Origin: Clostridia bacterium
Lineage (GTDB): Bacteria > Bacillota > Clostridia > Christensenellales > CAG-138
DNA length: 53,729 nucleotides
Reading direction: 5' to 3'
NCBI GenBank assembly: GCA_017614315.1
Contig: JAGACA010000015.1
Location: 1-53,729, forward strand
Position 1 is the stretch's first letter, and each line of letters opens with the position of its first letter. This document shows positions 1 through 8,350 of the stretch, one piece after another. Both the position numbers and the translations under genes were made by a program. The notes below the pieces were generated by a model that saw only the letters and a list, made by a program, of their open reading frames with translations, was not told the origin of the DNA and searched no databases.

Positions 1-1133
1 AGGAGCAGCCCTTCAAGGGTCTGCGCGTTTCTGTATGCGTGCATCTTGAGGCGAAGACCGCGTATCTCGCGCTCCTTCTGCGCGAGGGCGGAGCCGAAGT
101 CGCCGTGACCGGTTCGAATCCCCTTTCGACCAAGGACGACGTCTGCGCCGCGCTTGCCGCGGAGGGCATGAACGTGTACGCCTGGTTCAACGCCACGCCC
201 GAGGAGTTCCGCGAGCATATCAGAAAGACGCTTGAGTTCAAGCCGCATATCGTGATCGACGACGGCGGCGAATTCGTGACTATGCTCCACGACGAGCACC
301 CCGAATACGGCGAGTTCCTGATTGGCGGCTGTGAGGAGACGACCACCGGCATATTAAAGCTCCGCGCGAGGGTCAAGAACGGCACGCTCGGCTTCCCCAT
401 GATGGCGGTCAACGACGCGAACTGCAAGCACCTGTTCGACAACCGTCACGGAACGGGTCAGAGCTCATGGGACGCGATCATGTACACCACCAACAACATG
501 ATCACCGGCAAGACCGTCGTCGTAGCCGGCTACGGCTTCTGCTCCAGCGGGATAGCCATGCGCGCCAAGGGCTTGGGCGCGAACGTTATCGTGACCGAGG
601 TCAACCCCTTCCGCGCACTCGAAGCGGCGATGGACGGCTTCCGCGTGATGAAGATGGACGACGCGGCGCCTCTCGGCGATATCTTCGTTTCGGCGACAGG
701 CTGTAAGGACGTCATCACCGCCCGTCATTTCGAAAAGATGAAGGACGGCGTCATTATGGCGAATTCCGGCCACTTCGACGTCGAGATATCCAAGACCGAT
801 CTTGAAAACATGGCCGTGGATAAGATCGAGAGAAAACCCTTCATTGACGGATACGTTATGCCAGACGGGCGCATACTTAACCTTATGGCGGAGGGCAGGC
901 TGGTCAATATCACCGCGGGCAACGGACATCCCGCGGAGATAATGGATCTTTCCTTCGCGATACAGGCGCTTTCCGCCGAGTACCTTGCGAAGCACGGCCG
1001 CGAGCTCGCTCCCGGGCTTTACAACGTGCCCGAGAGCATAGACCGCGAGGTCGCAATGATAAAGCTCGAGGCGATGGGGCTCGGGCTCGACAGGCTTACT
1101 CCCGAACAGGAAGCCTATCTTAACGCCGAATGA
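1..1133 (+). CDS. ahcY: S-adenosylhomocysteine hydrolase (5' end cut by the window edge)
   Basis: Cytoplasmic NAD-dependent enzyme that splits S-adenosylhomocysteine into adenosine and homocysteine, relieving product inhibition of methyltransferases. The reading frame is open from base 3, where it reads EQPFKGLRVSVCVHLEAKTAYL, so the GTG at 39 is internal and the true start lies left of the window. Family marks are NDANCKHLFDNRHGTGQSSWD (about 411-472), the Rossmann stretch GKTVVVAGYGFCSSG (about 508-552) followed by TEVNP, and the C-terminal AGNGHPAEIMD. The GYGFCSSGIAMRAKGLGA form resembles the Thermotoga/archaeal subtype rather than the proteobacterial GYGDVGKG form (from memory). The stop overlaps the next start by 4 bases (ATGA), so it heads the S-adenosylmethionine by-product operon. 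Confidence 0.95.
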   Translation, partial: EQPFKGLRVSVCVHLEAKTAYLALLLREGGAEVAVTGSNPLSTKDDVCAALAAEGMNVYAWFNATPEEFREHIRKTLEFKPHIVIDDGGEFVTMLHDEHPEYGEFLIGGCEETTTGILKLRARVKNGTLGFPMMAVNDANCKHLFDNRHGTGQSSWDAIMYTTNNMITGKTVVVAGYGFCSSGIAMRAKGLGANVIVTEVNPFRALEAAMDGFRVMKMDDAAPLGDIFVSATGCKDVITARHFEKMKDGVIMANSGHFDVEISKTDLENMAVDKIERKPFIDGYVMPDGRILNLMAEGRLVNITAGNGHPAEIMDLSFAIQALSAEYLAKHGRELAPGLYNVPESIDREVAMIKLEAMGLGLDRLTPEQEAYLNAE

Positions 1134-1861
1134 CCGTAAGGCGGACAATCGCATTGCTTTTGCTGTCCGCGCTTTTGCTCGCGTCCGCGGGCTGTAAGCG
1201 CTCGGGCGGCGATCCCGTCGACGTGATACCGAGCGACGCGTTCCTGCCCACCTCCGTGCCGACGGACGCGCCGACGCCGGAGCCCGCTTACACCTCGGGC
1301 AACGACGTTTTCGATATGCTGACGAAGTTCTTCCGCGAATACACTCCGGCGGCTTCGGGCATCATCGAGGCGGTATACGCCTCGGGTGACCGCGCGATAA
1401 TATCGGAATGCTTCATGCTGCTCCGCGACGAAACGTACGTCGCGCGCTTATACGCGAGCGTCGGCATGCTCGCCTATAACGAGGAGTCCTTCCGCTGTTC
1501 CGGCTCCGTGAGCGGAGCGTACGGCGGGAGCGGATCCGTGCTTCCCGACGGCGAATTCGAGTACGAATTCGAGTCGGGCGGCTCCGTTTCGGGCAGTATA
1601 ACCGATAAAAGCCGCATCGAGGCAGTATTCTCGATCGGCGGCGGGAGCGTTACGGTAACGGTGAACATGCTGGACGAGGGGTTCGTTTTCTTCGTGAGAT
1701 CCGGTTCGTTCACCGGTATCTGCGAGGTGCGGGACGGATACATCCGCTACGGGCGTTTTCCGTCCGCTCAGGTGTTCGATCTGGGCGACGGCGGGTTCCC
1801 CGATATCGCGGATGCGGAGATCTTTATATACTCGGACGGCTCGGTGAGTTTTTCGGAATAA
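1130..1861 (+). CDS. Hypothetical lipoprotein
   Basis: 243-residue secreted protein of unknown function. The N-terminus has basic residues, a hydrophobic stretch and a lipobox (ASAGC, Cys22), so it should be lipid-anchored on the outer face of the membrane. A Pro/Thr-rich linker (TSVPTDAPTPEP, about residues 40-52) follows, then a Gly/Ser-rich region that looks beta-rich (repeats of GGSVSGS type around residues 125-165). No catalytic motif is recognised. It overlaps the ahcY stop by 4 bases and is probably translationally coupled, which is odd for a surface protein inside a metabolic operon. Confidence 0.8.
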   Translation: MTVRRTIALLLLSALLLASAGCKRSGGDPVDVIPSDAFLPTSVPTDAPTPEPAYTSGNDVFDMLTKFFREYTPAASGIIEAVYASGDRAIISECFMLLRDETYVARLYASVGMLAYNEESFRCSGSVSGAYGGSGSVLPDGEFEYEFESGGSVSGSITDKSRIEAVFSIGGGSVTVTVNMLDEGFVFFVRSGSFTGICEVRDGYIRYGRFPSAQVFDLGDGGFPDIADAEIFIYSDGSVSFSE

Positions 1862-1916
1862 CCCTTCCCCGTCCCGAAATACAATTATAAGGGACGGATC
1901 GAAAAGGAGGCTCGAT

Positions 1917-2234
1917 ATGAACGGCACGGCGCTATTTTCAGGCGGAAAGCTTTTATCGTTTTCCGGTTTCATACCGCTGATCGTGCTCTGCGCCGCCGTG
2001 ATTATCATATTCCTGGTATTCAAGCTTATCGGGAAGGCGGGCAAGCTCCTTTGGAAGCTGCTTCTGAACAGCCTTGCGGGAGCGGTACTCCTCCTTATAT
2101 TCGACGTCGTATTTTACAACATACTTCACATCGACTTTTTCTACATCCCGATCACGTGGCTGAACTCCCTGATAACGGGCGTTCTGGGCGTGCCCGGAGT
2201 CATACTTCTTTTGATAATAAAGGCGGTGCTATAA
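1917..2234 (+). CDS. BofA family membrane protein (pro-sigma-K processing inhibitor family)
   Basis: 105 residues with three hydrophobic segments (about 18-37, 50-66 and 80-103). The second half (LLNSLAGAVLLLIFDV, then IPITWLNSLITGVLGVPGVILLLI) matches the BofA family signature N-S-L-x-G and I-x-N-x-x-T/I-x-G-x-L-G-V-P-G. In Bacillus, BofA sits in the outer forespore membrane and holds the SpoIVFB protease inactive; in many Clostridia the family is present without a proven role. Start ATG is preceded by a strong AAAAGGAGG. It is placed between the lipoprotein and mtnA. The family call is firm; the sigma-K function is inference. Confidence 0.85.
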   Translation: MNGTALFSGGKLLSFSGFIPLIVLCAAVIIIFLVFKLIGKAGKLLWKLLLNSLAGAVLLLIFDVVFYNILHIDFFYIPITWLNSLITGVLGVPGVILLLIIKAVL

Positions 2235-2237
2235 GCC

Positions 2238-3305
2238 ATGGAAGAACTTGAAAACATCAAACTCGGCGAGGACGGCTGCTCGCTGGTCATTATCGACCAG
2301 ACGAAGCTGCCGGGAAAGCTCGATTACATCGAGATAAAGGATCGCGAGACTCTGTTCGAGGCGATAAGGAAGCTCCGCGTGCGCGGGGCGCCCGCCATCG
2401 GCATAGCCGCGGCGTACGGATATTACCTCTGCGCCCGCGAGGACATGAACGAGGAGGACTTCTACCGCCGCATGGACGACGCGGAGAGGTATCTTGCCTC
2501 GTCGCGTCCCACCGCGGTGAACCTCTTCTGGGCGCTCGCGAGGATGCGGCAGGCTTTGAAGCAGAACGCGCTGAAGCCCCGTGAGGAGATCGTCGAATGC
2601 TTAAGACGCGAGGCGATCGCCATCCACGAGGAGGATATCGCCGCGAACAGGAGCATAAGCGAGTTCGGGCTCTCGCTCCTAAAGGACGGGGATACCGTGC
2701 TCACGCACTGCAACGCCGGCCCTCTCGCCACGAGCAGGTACGGCACGGCGCTCGGACCTGTCCTGCTTGCGAAGGAAAAGGGCATGAACATAAGCGTTTT
2801 CGCCGACGAGACGAGGCCGCTCATGCAGGGCGCGAGGCTTACGGCGTTCGAGCTTATGAACGCGGGCGTCGATACGACGCTGATCTGTGACAACATGGCC
2901 GGCGAGGTCATGAAGGAAGGCCGCGTGAACGCCGTCATGATAGGCTGCGACCGCGCAGCGAGGAACGGCGACGCCGCTAACAAGATCGGCTCGTCGAGCC
3001 TTGCGGTGCTCGCGAAACATTACGGCGTGCCGTTCTATATGCTTATGCCGCTTTCGACCGTCGATATGGACACGCCGAACGGTAAGAGCATAAGGATCGA
3101 GGAGCGCGATCCCGACGAGGTGACGGAGCTTTGGTTCAGCGAGCGCATCGCCCCCGAGGGCGTAAAGGTCTATAACCCCGCGTTCGACGTGGTGGACAAC
3201 GAGCTCATAACCGCGATAATAACCGAGGTCGGCGTTCTGAGGCCGCCTTTTGAGGAGAGCTTTACAAAAGCGTTTGAAATAAAAAAGAATCTTGGGGGAC
3301 GTTGA
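2238..3305 (+). CDS. mtnA: S-methyl-5-thioribose-1-phosphate isomerase
   Basis: Converts 5-methylthioribose 1-phosphate to 5-methylthioribulose 1-phosphate in the salvage of methylthioadenosine. Full length (355 aa) and member of the eIF2B-like fold. Visible marks: RVRGAPAIGIAAAYG near residue 50, the catalytic cysteine in LTHCNAGPLAT (Cys158), and the catalytic aspartate in IGCDRAARNGDAANKIG (Asp238); these correspond in position to the Cys/Asp pair known from Bacillus MtnA. It starts 3 bases after the BofA-like stop and ends 1 base before the next start. No mtnB, mtnC or mtnD follows, so the later fate of the product is not shown here. Confidence 0.95.
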   Translation: MEELENIKLGEDGCSLVIIDQTKLPGKLDYIEIKDRETLFEAIRKLRVRGAPAIGIAAAYGYYLCAREDMNEEDFYRRMDDAERYLASSRPTAVNLFWALARMRQALKQNALKPREEIVECLRREAIAIHEEDIAANRSISEFGLSLLKDGDTVLTHCNAGPLATSRYGTALGPVLLAKEKGMNISVFADETRPLMQGARLTAFELMNAGVDTTLICDNMAGEVMKEGRVNAVMIGCDRAARNGDAANKIGSSSLAVLAKHYGVPFYMLMPLSTVDMDTPNGKSIRIEERDPDEVTELWFSERIAPEGVKVYNPAFDVVDNELITAIITEVGVLRPPFEESFTKAFEIKKNLGGR

Positions 3306-3306
3306 T

Positions 3307-4128
3307 ATGCTTTCGTTCGACGATTACCGCGAGGGCGCCGAGGCGCTTTCGAAGAAGCTTTCGGGATTTAAGCCCGAAGTTCTCATCATACTCGGATCGG
3401 GGCTCGGCAGGCTGGGAGAGAAGCTCGCCTCCCCCATCGTCATTCCGTACGGCGAGATCCCGCACATGAAGTTCTCGACCGCGCCTGGTCATGCGGGAAG
3501 ATTCCTCGCGGGCGAGCTCGGAGGAAAAAAAGTGCTGCTTATGCAGGGCAGACTGCATTTTTATGAGGGTTGGGCGGCCGAGGACGCCGCTTTCCCCATC
3601 CGCGTCGCGAAGCTTTTGGGCATAGACAAGCTTATCGTCACCAACGCGGCGGGCGGCATAAACACCGGGTACAAGCCCGGCGAGCTCATGCTGATCTCCG
3701 ATTTCATCAAGCTTAATTCCGTAAATCCCCTGATCGGCCCCAATATGGACGAATTCGGGCCGAGATTCCCCGACATGAGCCGCGTTTTCGACCGCGAATA
3801 CATGGCGGCCTTCCGCTTGGTCGCGGAGAGCCACGGTGAGAACATACACGAGGGCGTATACTTCTACTGCACCGGCCCGCAGTACGAGACCCCCGCGGAG
3901 ATACGCGCCATGCGGATACTCGGCGCAGACGCCGTCGGCATGAGCACGGTGCCCGAGTGCATCGCCGCGAGGCACTGCGGCATGCGCATACTCGGCGTGA
4001 CGCTCGTCACGAACATGGCTGCGGGCATACTGGACAAGCCCCTTTCCGGCGAGGAGGTCATCGAAGCCGGCAACGCCGCGTCCGAGAGGCTTTCGGGCTA
4101 CGTCCGCGAATTCCTCGAGAGGATCTGA
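3307..4128 (+). CDS. punA: Purine nucleoside phosphorylase, trimeric (class I) type
   Basis: Splits purine nucleosides with phosphate to a free base and a ribose 1-phosphate. Marks: GSGLGRLGE (phosphate loop), TAPGHAGRF, QGRLHFYEG, TNAAGGINTGYKPGE, GPQYETPAEIR, STVPE and LVTNMAAG. The Asn in TNMAAG is the residue that selects 6-oxopurines in this family; methylthioadenosine phosphorylases usually carry Asp there. The ATG at 3307 is favoured over the TTG at 3292 because GGGGG lies about 8 bases upstream. Its place between mtnA and the MTA deaminase suggests it acts on methylthioinosine as well as inosine and guanosine; that is inference. Confidence 0.92.
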   Translation: MLSFDDYREGAEALSKKLSGFKPEVLIILGSGLGRLGEKLASPIVIPYGEIPHMKFSTAPGHAGRFLAGELGGKKVLLMQGRLHFYEGWAAEDAAFPIRVAKLLGIDKLIVTNAAGGINTGYKPGELMLISDFIKLNSVNPLIGPNMDEFGPRFPDMSRVFDREYMAAFRLVAESHGENIHEGVYFYCTGPQYETPAEIRAMRILGADAVGMSTVPECIAARHCGMRILGVTLVTNMAAGILDKPLSGEEVIEAGNAASERLSGYVREFLERI

Positions 4129-4130
4129 AC

Positions 4131-5423
4131 ATGCTCGATACGCTCATAAAAAACGCGCTCGTACTGCCCATGACGGGGGCGGGCGCAGAACCCGACTGCT
4201 CGATCGGGATCAGGGACGGCAGGATCGCATATTTGGGTAAGGACAAGCCCGAGGCGCGCGAAGTGATCGACGCGGGGGGGCATATCGTAATGCCCGGCCT
4301 CGTCAACGCGCACGCGCACACGGCAATGTGTCTGATGCGCGGTTACGCCGACGATTATACGCTCGAGAGCTGGCTTTTCGATAAAATATTCCCCGTCGAG
4401 GCGAGGCTCGACGAGCGCGCGATAGTCGCGGGGACGGTGCTCGGCATGGCGGAGATGATACGCACGGGCACTACGTCGTTCTCGGACATGTATTTCTGCG
4501 AGCCGGCGGTCGCCGAGGCCGTTCTTAAGGCCGGCATGAAGGCGAACCTGTCGAACGCGATAATCGCGATAGGCGACGGTTACGATCCCGAAAAGGACCG
4601 CGCCGTGATCGAGACGCGCACGCTTCTAAAAGATTACGGCGTTTCCGGCGACGTCCGCGGCGACATTTCGATACATGCAGAGTACACCTCCCCCGTTCAC
4701 ATCTGGCATATGGCTCACGAATGGGCGGCAGAGTACGGCGCGATAACGCATATCCACCTTTCCGAAACGAAGAAGGAGCACGAGGAAGCGAAGGCGCGGC
4801 ACGGCATGACCGCGGCGGCTGCATTCGCGAAAAACGGTGTGCTGGACACCAAGGTGCTCTTCGCGCACGGCGTTTGGCTTGAGAAGGAAGATCTTGAGCT
4901 GCTCGCTGAACACGGCGCGTCCGTCGCGCACTGCCCGGTCTCGAACCTGAAGCTCGGGAGCGGCATCGCGAACGTCCGCGCTATGCTCGACGCCGGAATT
5001 AACGTTTGCCTCGGCACCGACGGCGCGTGCTCGAACAACTCGCTCGATCTTTTCGAGGAGATCAAGCTTGCGGCGCTGCTCGCGAAGGGCTCGTCCTTCG
5101 ACCCGACCGCCCTTCCCGCATATGAGGCGCTCAAACTCGCCACGGTAAACGGCGCGAAAGCGCAGGGGCGCGGAGACGAGACGGGTACGGTCGAGCCCGG
5201 CAAGGCCGCCGACCTAATCATGATAGACACGTCGAAGCCGAACCTCCGCCCTATCTACGATCCTGCCGGAGCGGTCGCGTATTCCGCGCGAGGCTCCGAC
5301 GTCGAGATGACCATGGTGAACGGCAAAGTCCTTTACAGAAACGGCGAATGGCTGACGATCGACGTCGAAAGGGCTGTCCGCGAGGTCGAGGAATACGCCG
5401 TGCCGATAGTACTGAATAAATGA
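4131..5423 (+). CDS. mtaD: 5-methylthioadenosine/S-adenosylhomocysteine deaminase
   Basis: Amidohydrolase of the TRZ/ATZ group that deaminates methylthioadenosine and S-adenosylhomocysteine to the inosine forms. 430 aa from the ATG at 4131, two bases after the phosphorylase stop. Marks: metal motif HAHTAMCLMRGYADD near residue 63, LESWLFDKIFPVEA (typical of MtaD), the third metal His in HIHLSET, HGVWLEKEDLELLAEH, and the final metal Asp in LGTDGACSNNSLDL. Last gene of the operon, followed by a hairpin terminator. Having both this enzyme and S-adenosylhomocysteine hydrolase gives the cell two routes for the same substrate. Confidence 0.93.
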   Translation: MLDTLIKNALVLPMTGAGAEPDCSIGIRDGRIAYLGKDKPEAREVIDAGGHIVMPGLVNAHAHTAMCLMRGYADDYTLESWLFDKIFPVEARLDERAIVAGTVLGMAEMIRTGTTSFSDMYFCEPAVAEAVLKAGMKANLSNAIIAIGDGYDPEKDRAVIETRTLLKDYGVSGDVRGDISIHAEYTSPVHIWHMAHEWAAEYGAITHIHLSETKKEHEEAKARHGMTAAAAFAKNGVLDTKVLFAHGVWLEKEDLELLAEHGASVAHCPVSNLKLGSGIANVRAMLDAGINVCLGTDGACSNNSLDLFEEIKLAALLAKGSSFDPTALPAYEALKLATVNGAKAQGRGDETGTVEPGKAADLIMIDTSKPNLRPIYDPAGAVAYSARGSDVEMTMVNGKVLYRNGEWLTIDVERAVREVEEYAVPIVLNK

Positions 5424-5430
5424 CGCAAAA

Positions 5431-5458
5431 AAGGGCGCTTCGAAATCGAAGCGCCCTT
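5431..5458. terminator. Bidirectional terminator between mtaD and the anti-sigma gene
   Basis: Perfect 12-bp stem AAGGGCGCTTCG / CGAAGCGCCCTT with an AAAT loop. On the minus strand it is followed by a run of T (AAAAAA on plus at 5427-5432); on the plus strand by TTTG. It lies between two convergent genes and can serve both. Confidence 0.85.
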
Positions 5459-5472
5459 TGTATCGCCGATCA

Positions 5473-6105
5473 TCAAAACCCCTTTTCGCGAACGATCCAT
5501 TGACCGTCTTGGGTTTTTACGACGATCCAGCTCCAATAGTAGATATGTGGATCCCACGCGCCGCCGAGCCCAAGAGGCGGAATGAACACGGAATCGAAAG
5601 CTATGCAGTCGATATAGGGTTCTTTCCCGTTATTGAGATACTTGTTTATGTAGTCAAGCTCGATCCTGCTTTTTTCGTCCCCTGCGTAGTTCAAAGAAAT
5701 AAGCTTATATAACCTCATGCTCTCCGCGTCGGCTTTCACCGCCGCGGCCGCCAGCTCCATATCCTCTTGGGTATGGACGTCGGAAGAGCCTAAGTCTATC
5801 GAAGTCGGCCAGAGGATGAACGCAGCCGCCAGAAGAACGAGGGTGCCAGCGATGGAGCCTGCGATGATGAGCGCGGTCCTCTTCCCGATCTTTTTCTTTA
5901 CTCTTTTCAAAGGCGCGGCATCGTTAACGTATTTCGTTTCTTTTGTGTTTATCCTTTCTTTCGCATCCTTCTGCTCTTTCAGCTCCTCTGCGCAGGAGGG
6001 ACACTCCTTCATGTGTTCATCTATCAAGGCCACGCTTTCCGGGCTGAGCATCCCCTCCGTATAAAGAGGCATCAGATCCTTTATAACATTACAATTAGTT
6101 TTCAT
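5473..6105 (-). CDS. Zinc-finger anti-sigma factor, membrane-anchored
   Basis: 210 aa. N-terminal anti-sigma zinc-finger motif HMKECPSC (His31, Cys35, Cys38), a lysine-rich linker, one transmembrane helix (about 77-99, ending in FILWP) and an extracytoplasmic domain of about 110 residues. Such proteins hold an ECF sigma factor inactive until an outside signal arrives. The ATG at 6105 has AAAGGAGGAA upstream and overlaps the sigma stop by 4 bases; the longer frame from 6228 is rejected because it would lie inside the sigma gene. The outer domain is not recognised, so the signal is unknown. Confidence 0.88.
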   Translation of the reverse strand: MKTNCNVIKDLMPLYTEGMLSPESVALIDEHMKECPSCAEELKEQKDAKERINTKETKYVNDAAPLKRVKKKIGKRTALIIAGSIAGTLVLLAAAFILWPTSIDLGSSDVHTQEDMELAAAAVKADAESMRLYKLISLNYAGDEKSRIELDYINKYLNNGKEPYIDCIAFDSVFIPPLGLGGAWDPHIYYWSWIVVKTQDGQWIVREKGF

Positions 6106-6584
6106 TTCAGTTCCTCCTTTTCGGCTATCATCTTCCTTGCGCGGTGATATGTGACGCACGCCCAATTCGCGCTTTTTCCAAACAGCGCTCCGATCCTTTC
6201 GAAGCTCATTTCGGCAAACACCCTCCACATGAACACCTCCTTATACGTTTCGGGAAGCTCATGCAGGATGCGCCTTATCCTTGCGGCGTCGTCACGATCC
6301 GATGCGACGTCCTCCGGGTTTTTACCGATATACGCGAGCTCGTCGATATCGTCAATGCTTACCGTGCAGCGGTTCTTTTTGAGATAGGTCTTATAGCAAT
6401 TGCCGGCGATCTTGCAAAGCCATGTGAACATACTGCACTCGCCGCGAAAAGAGTTGATGTGGGAAAGCGCCTTGAAAAACGTCTCAGCCGTCACTTCTTC
6501 GGCGGCGTCCTGATCTCCCGAAAGCTTGAGCACGTATCGGTATATGTCCTTGAAACATGTGTCGTATATTTCCTCAAACCGCAA
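6102..6584 (-). CDS. ECF-type RNA polymerase sigma factor
   Basis: About 160 aa with region 2 (FEEIYDTCFKDIYRYVLKLSGDQDAAEEVTAETF) and region 4 (LHELPETYKEVFMWRVFAEMSFERIGALFGKSANWACVTYHRARKMI, a helix-turn-helix for the -35 element). The frame opens with TTG codons. The TTG at 6593 lies only 1 base from AGGAGG (6595-6600), too close for initiation; the TTG at 6584 is 10 bases away and is the better start. Coupled to the downstream anti-sigma gene. It probably controls its own operon, but no ECF-type promoter could be fixed by eye. Confidence 0.9.
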   Translation of the reverse strand: MRFEEIYDTCFKDIYRYVLKLSGDQDAAEEVTAETFFKALSHINSFRGECSMFTWLCKIAGNCYKTYLKKNRCTVSIDDIDELAYIGKNPEDVASDRDDAARIRRILHELPETYKEVFMWRVFAEMSFERIGALFGKSANWACVTYHRARKMIAEKEELK

Positions 6585-6670
6585 ACCCGTCAAACCTCCT
6601 TTCGTTTTATTAGACGCGCTTTATGCCGAAATCTTACAGGCAAAATAAAAAAAGAGCTTTATCCGCTCTT

Positions 6671-7177
6671 TCAAACGACATCGAGCTGGTATGCGAGGCG
6701 TTCCGAGCCGTCCGAAACGTTTATGCGTCCGCAGTAATAAAAGCCGTATTTTTCGAGGATATGCCTGACGGGCAGGTTCTTCTCATGGGTGTCCGCGCGA
6801 AGCTCGAGCCCCTTTTTTCTGCATATCGAAGCGGCGTAGTCGAGACATTCGCGCGCCGTCCCGCGCTCGTTTTTCAAGGAGCCGAGCCTGTGCACGGTGA
6901 GATACGGCTTGTCGTTCGGCCACGCGCCCCCGCGTATCACGCGGTAAGTCGGCTCGTCGCCCTCGAAGAGCACGAAAGCCGCGGCGATCCTTCCGTCCCT
7001 GACGATGACGTAAAGCCTTTTAAGGGTGATATCCCGTCTTAAAAGCTCCTCGTCCGGATAGCCGCTCTTCCCCCACTGATCGGGATTGCCGTTTTCGGCC
7101 ATGAACCCGCGCGCCTCGTCATAGACCGCGAGTATTTGAGAAAGCTCGCCCATGCGGGCGAGCCTGATCTCACTCAT
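6671..7177 (-). CDS. GNAT family N-acetyltransferase
   Basis: 168 aa, probably acetyl-CoA dependent. The N-terminus IRLARMGELSQILAVYDEARGFMAENGNPDQW and the C-terminal RADTHEKNLPVRHILEKYGFYYCGRI (Asn-x-Pro-x-x-x-x-x-x-x-x-GF pattern) are typical of GNATs seen in many gut Firmicutes. The acetyl-CoA loop is not the classical QxxGxG/A, so the call rests on overall pattern. The start overlaps the stop of the upstream small gene by 8 bases, so the two are probably co-translated. Substrate unknown. Confidence 0.82.
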   Translation of the reverse strand: MSEIRLARMGELSQILAVYDEARGFMAENGNPDQWGKSGYPDEELLRRDITLKRLYVIVRDGRIAAAFVLFEGDEPTYRVIRGGAWPNDKPYLTVHRLGSLKNERGTARECLDYAASICRKKGLELRADTHEKNLPVRHILEKYGFYYCGRINVSDGSERLAYQLDVV

Positions 7178-7409
7178 CGATGACTTCTCCCTCTTCGGCG
7201 GGAGCTTCTTCTTTTTCTTCCTCCGGATCGTCCTTGTCCGCCCAGTCCGATACGGCCTTTACGCCGTGTTTGACGCTCTTGACGATGGATTTGCCGAAGT
7301 CCTTGCCGAGCTTGCCGAGATCCTTTCCGAGCTCGGACTTGCCGATATCCCTGCCGACGTCGCCGAAGTCGCTGCCGACCTTTTTCCATGATTCTTTGAC
7401 CGATGTCAT
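7170..7409 (-). CDS. Small amphipathic, acidic-tailed protein of unknown function
   Basis: 79 aa. ATG at 7409 with AAGGAGGTGC upstream at good spacing. Residues 5-55 are a run of Lys/Gly/Asp/Phe/Val repeats (SDFGDVGRDIGK, ELGKDLGKLGKDFGK) with about 11-residue spacing, as in amphipathic helices that lie on membranes; the end (residues 58-79) is strongly acidic. No transmembrane helix or signal peptide. It precedes and overlaps the GNAT gene. The coding call is supported by the ribosome site and coupling; a role at the membrane surface is only a guess. Confidence 0.75.
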   Translation of the reverse strand: MTSVKESWKKVGSDFGDVGRDIGKSELGKDLGKLGKDFGKSIVKSVKHGVKAVSDWADKDDPEEEKEEAPAEEGEVIDE

Positions 7410-7560
7410 AATAAGCACCTCCTTATCTCCGATTATCAATACTATTATACAATATTCACTTCGCATTCGTCAATCAAAAACCTTTTTTTCACGTCCCCGG
7501 CCGCATACGGAAAGTAAAACGCGGGCAAAATCTCATTAGACTTTTCTTTTGAGGTGGGCT

Positions 7561-8334
7561 ATGGCAAAGGGTACCGTTGAGATCTGCGGCATCAATACCG
7601 GACGGCTTCCGAGGATGGATGCGAAAAGGAGCGATGAGCTGCTTAAGAGGATAAAGGGCGGCGACGAAGCCGCCCGCGAGGAGTTCATAAACGGGAACCT
7701 CCGGCTGGTGTTGTCCGTGATACAGCGGTTCTCCATGCGCGGCGAGCCGCCCGACGACCTTTTCCAGATAGGCTGCATAGGGCTGATAAAGGCGATAGAC
7801 AATTTCGACGTGTCGCACGGAGTTAGGTTCTCGACATACGCCGTCCCCATGATAATCGGCGAGGTCAGAAGATACCTTCGCGACAACAGCCCCATGCGCG
7901 TTTCGCGCTCCATACGGGACACGGCGTATCACGCGCTGCGCGAGAGGACGAAGCTCGAATACGAGCTCGGCCGCGAGCCGACGCTCGGTGAGATCGCCCA
8001 GAAGCTCGGGATCGGCGAGGACGAGGTCGTTTTTGCGCTGGACGCTATCGCGGATCCGGTATCCCTGAACGAGCCCGTGTTCCGCGACGACGGCGACGCG
8101 GTGTTCGTCGTCGATCAGGTGAGGGACGAAAAGGCCTCGGAGGAAAGGTGGCTGAATTCAGTCGCGCTGAAGACAGGCCTCGGGCATCTTCCCGAGCGGG
8201 AACGAAACATAATCGAGATGCGGTTTTTCCTCGGCAGGACGCAGACCGAGGTCGCTGAAGAGATCGGCATAAGTCAGGCGCAGGTATCGCGCCTTGAAAA
8301 GCACGCGCTGATGCAGATGAAGAAATACGTTTGA
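7561..8334 (+). CDS. sigG: Sporulation sigma factor SigG (late forespore)
   Basis: 257 aa. The N-terminal VEICGINTGRLPRM is a hallmark of SigG, followed by region 2 (NGNLRLVLSVIQRFSMRGEPPDDLFQIGCIGLIKAIDNFD, then FSTYAVPMIIGEVRRYLRDN), region 3 and region 4 (LGHLPERERNIIEMRFFLGRTQTEVAEEIGISQAQVSRLEKHAL). It directs late forespore transcription, for example of spoVA genes. The ATG at 7561 follows GAGGTGGG; the TTG at 7549 is rejected. It stands alone here rather than in the spoIIGA-sigE-sigG cluster of Bacillus. Confidence 0.95.
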   Translation: MAKGTVEICGINTGRLPRMDAKRSDELLKRIKGGDEAAREEFINGNLRLVLSVIQRFSMRGEPPDDLFQIGCIGLIKAIDNFDVSHGVRFSTYAVPMIIGEVRRYLRDNSPMRVSRSIRDTAYHALRERTKLEYELGREPTLGEIAQKLGIGEDEVVFALDAIADPVSLNEPVFRDDGDAVFVVDQVRDEKASEERWLNSVALKTGLGHLPERERNIIEMRFFLGRTQTEVAEEIGISQAQVSRLEKHALMQMKKYV

Positions 8335-8350
8335 CGGCAAAAGAAAAATT

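Noticed and set aside
6106-6228. Longer start of the anti-sigma protein inside the sigma gene
   Set aside because: The ATG at 6105 has AAAGGAGGAA and a 4-base overlap with the sigma stop.
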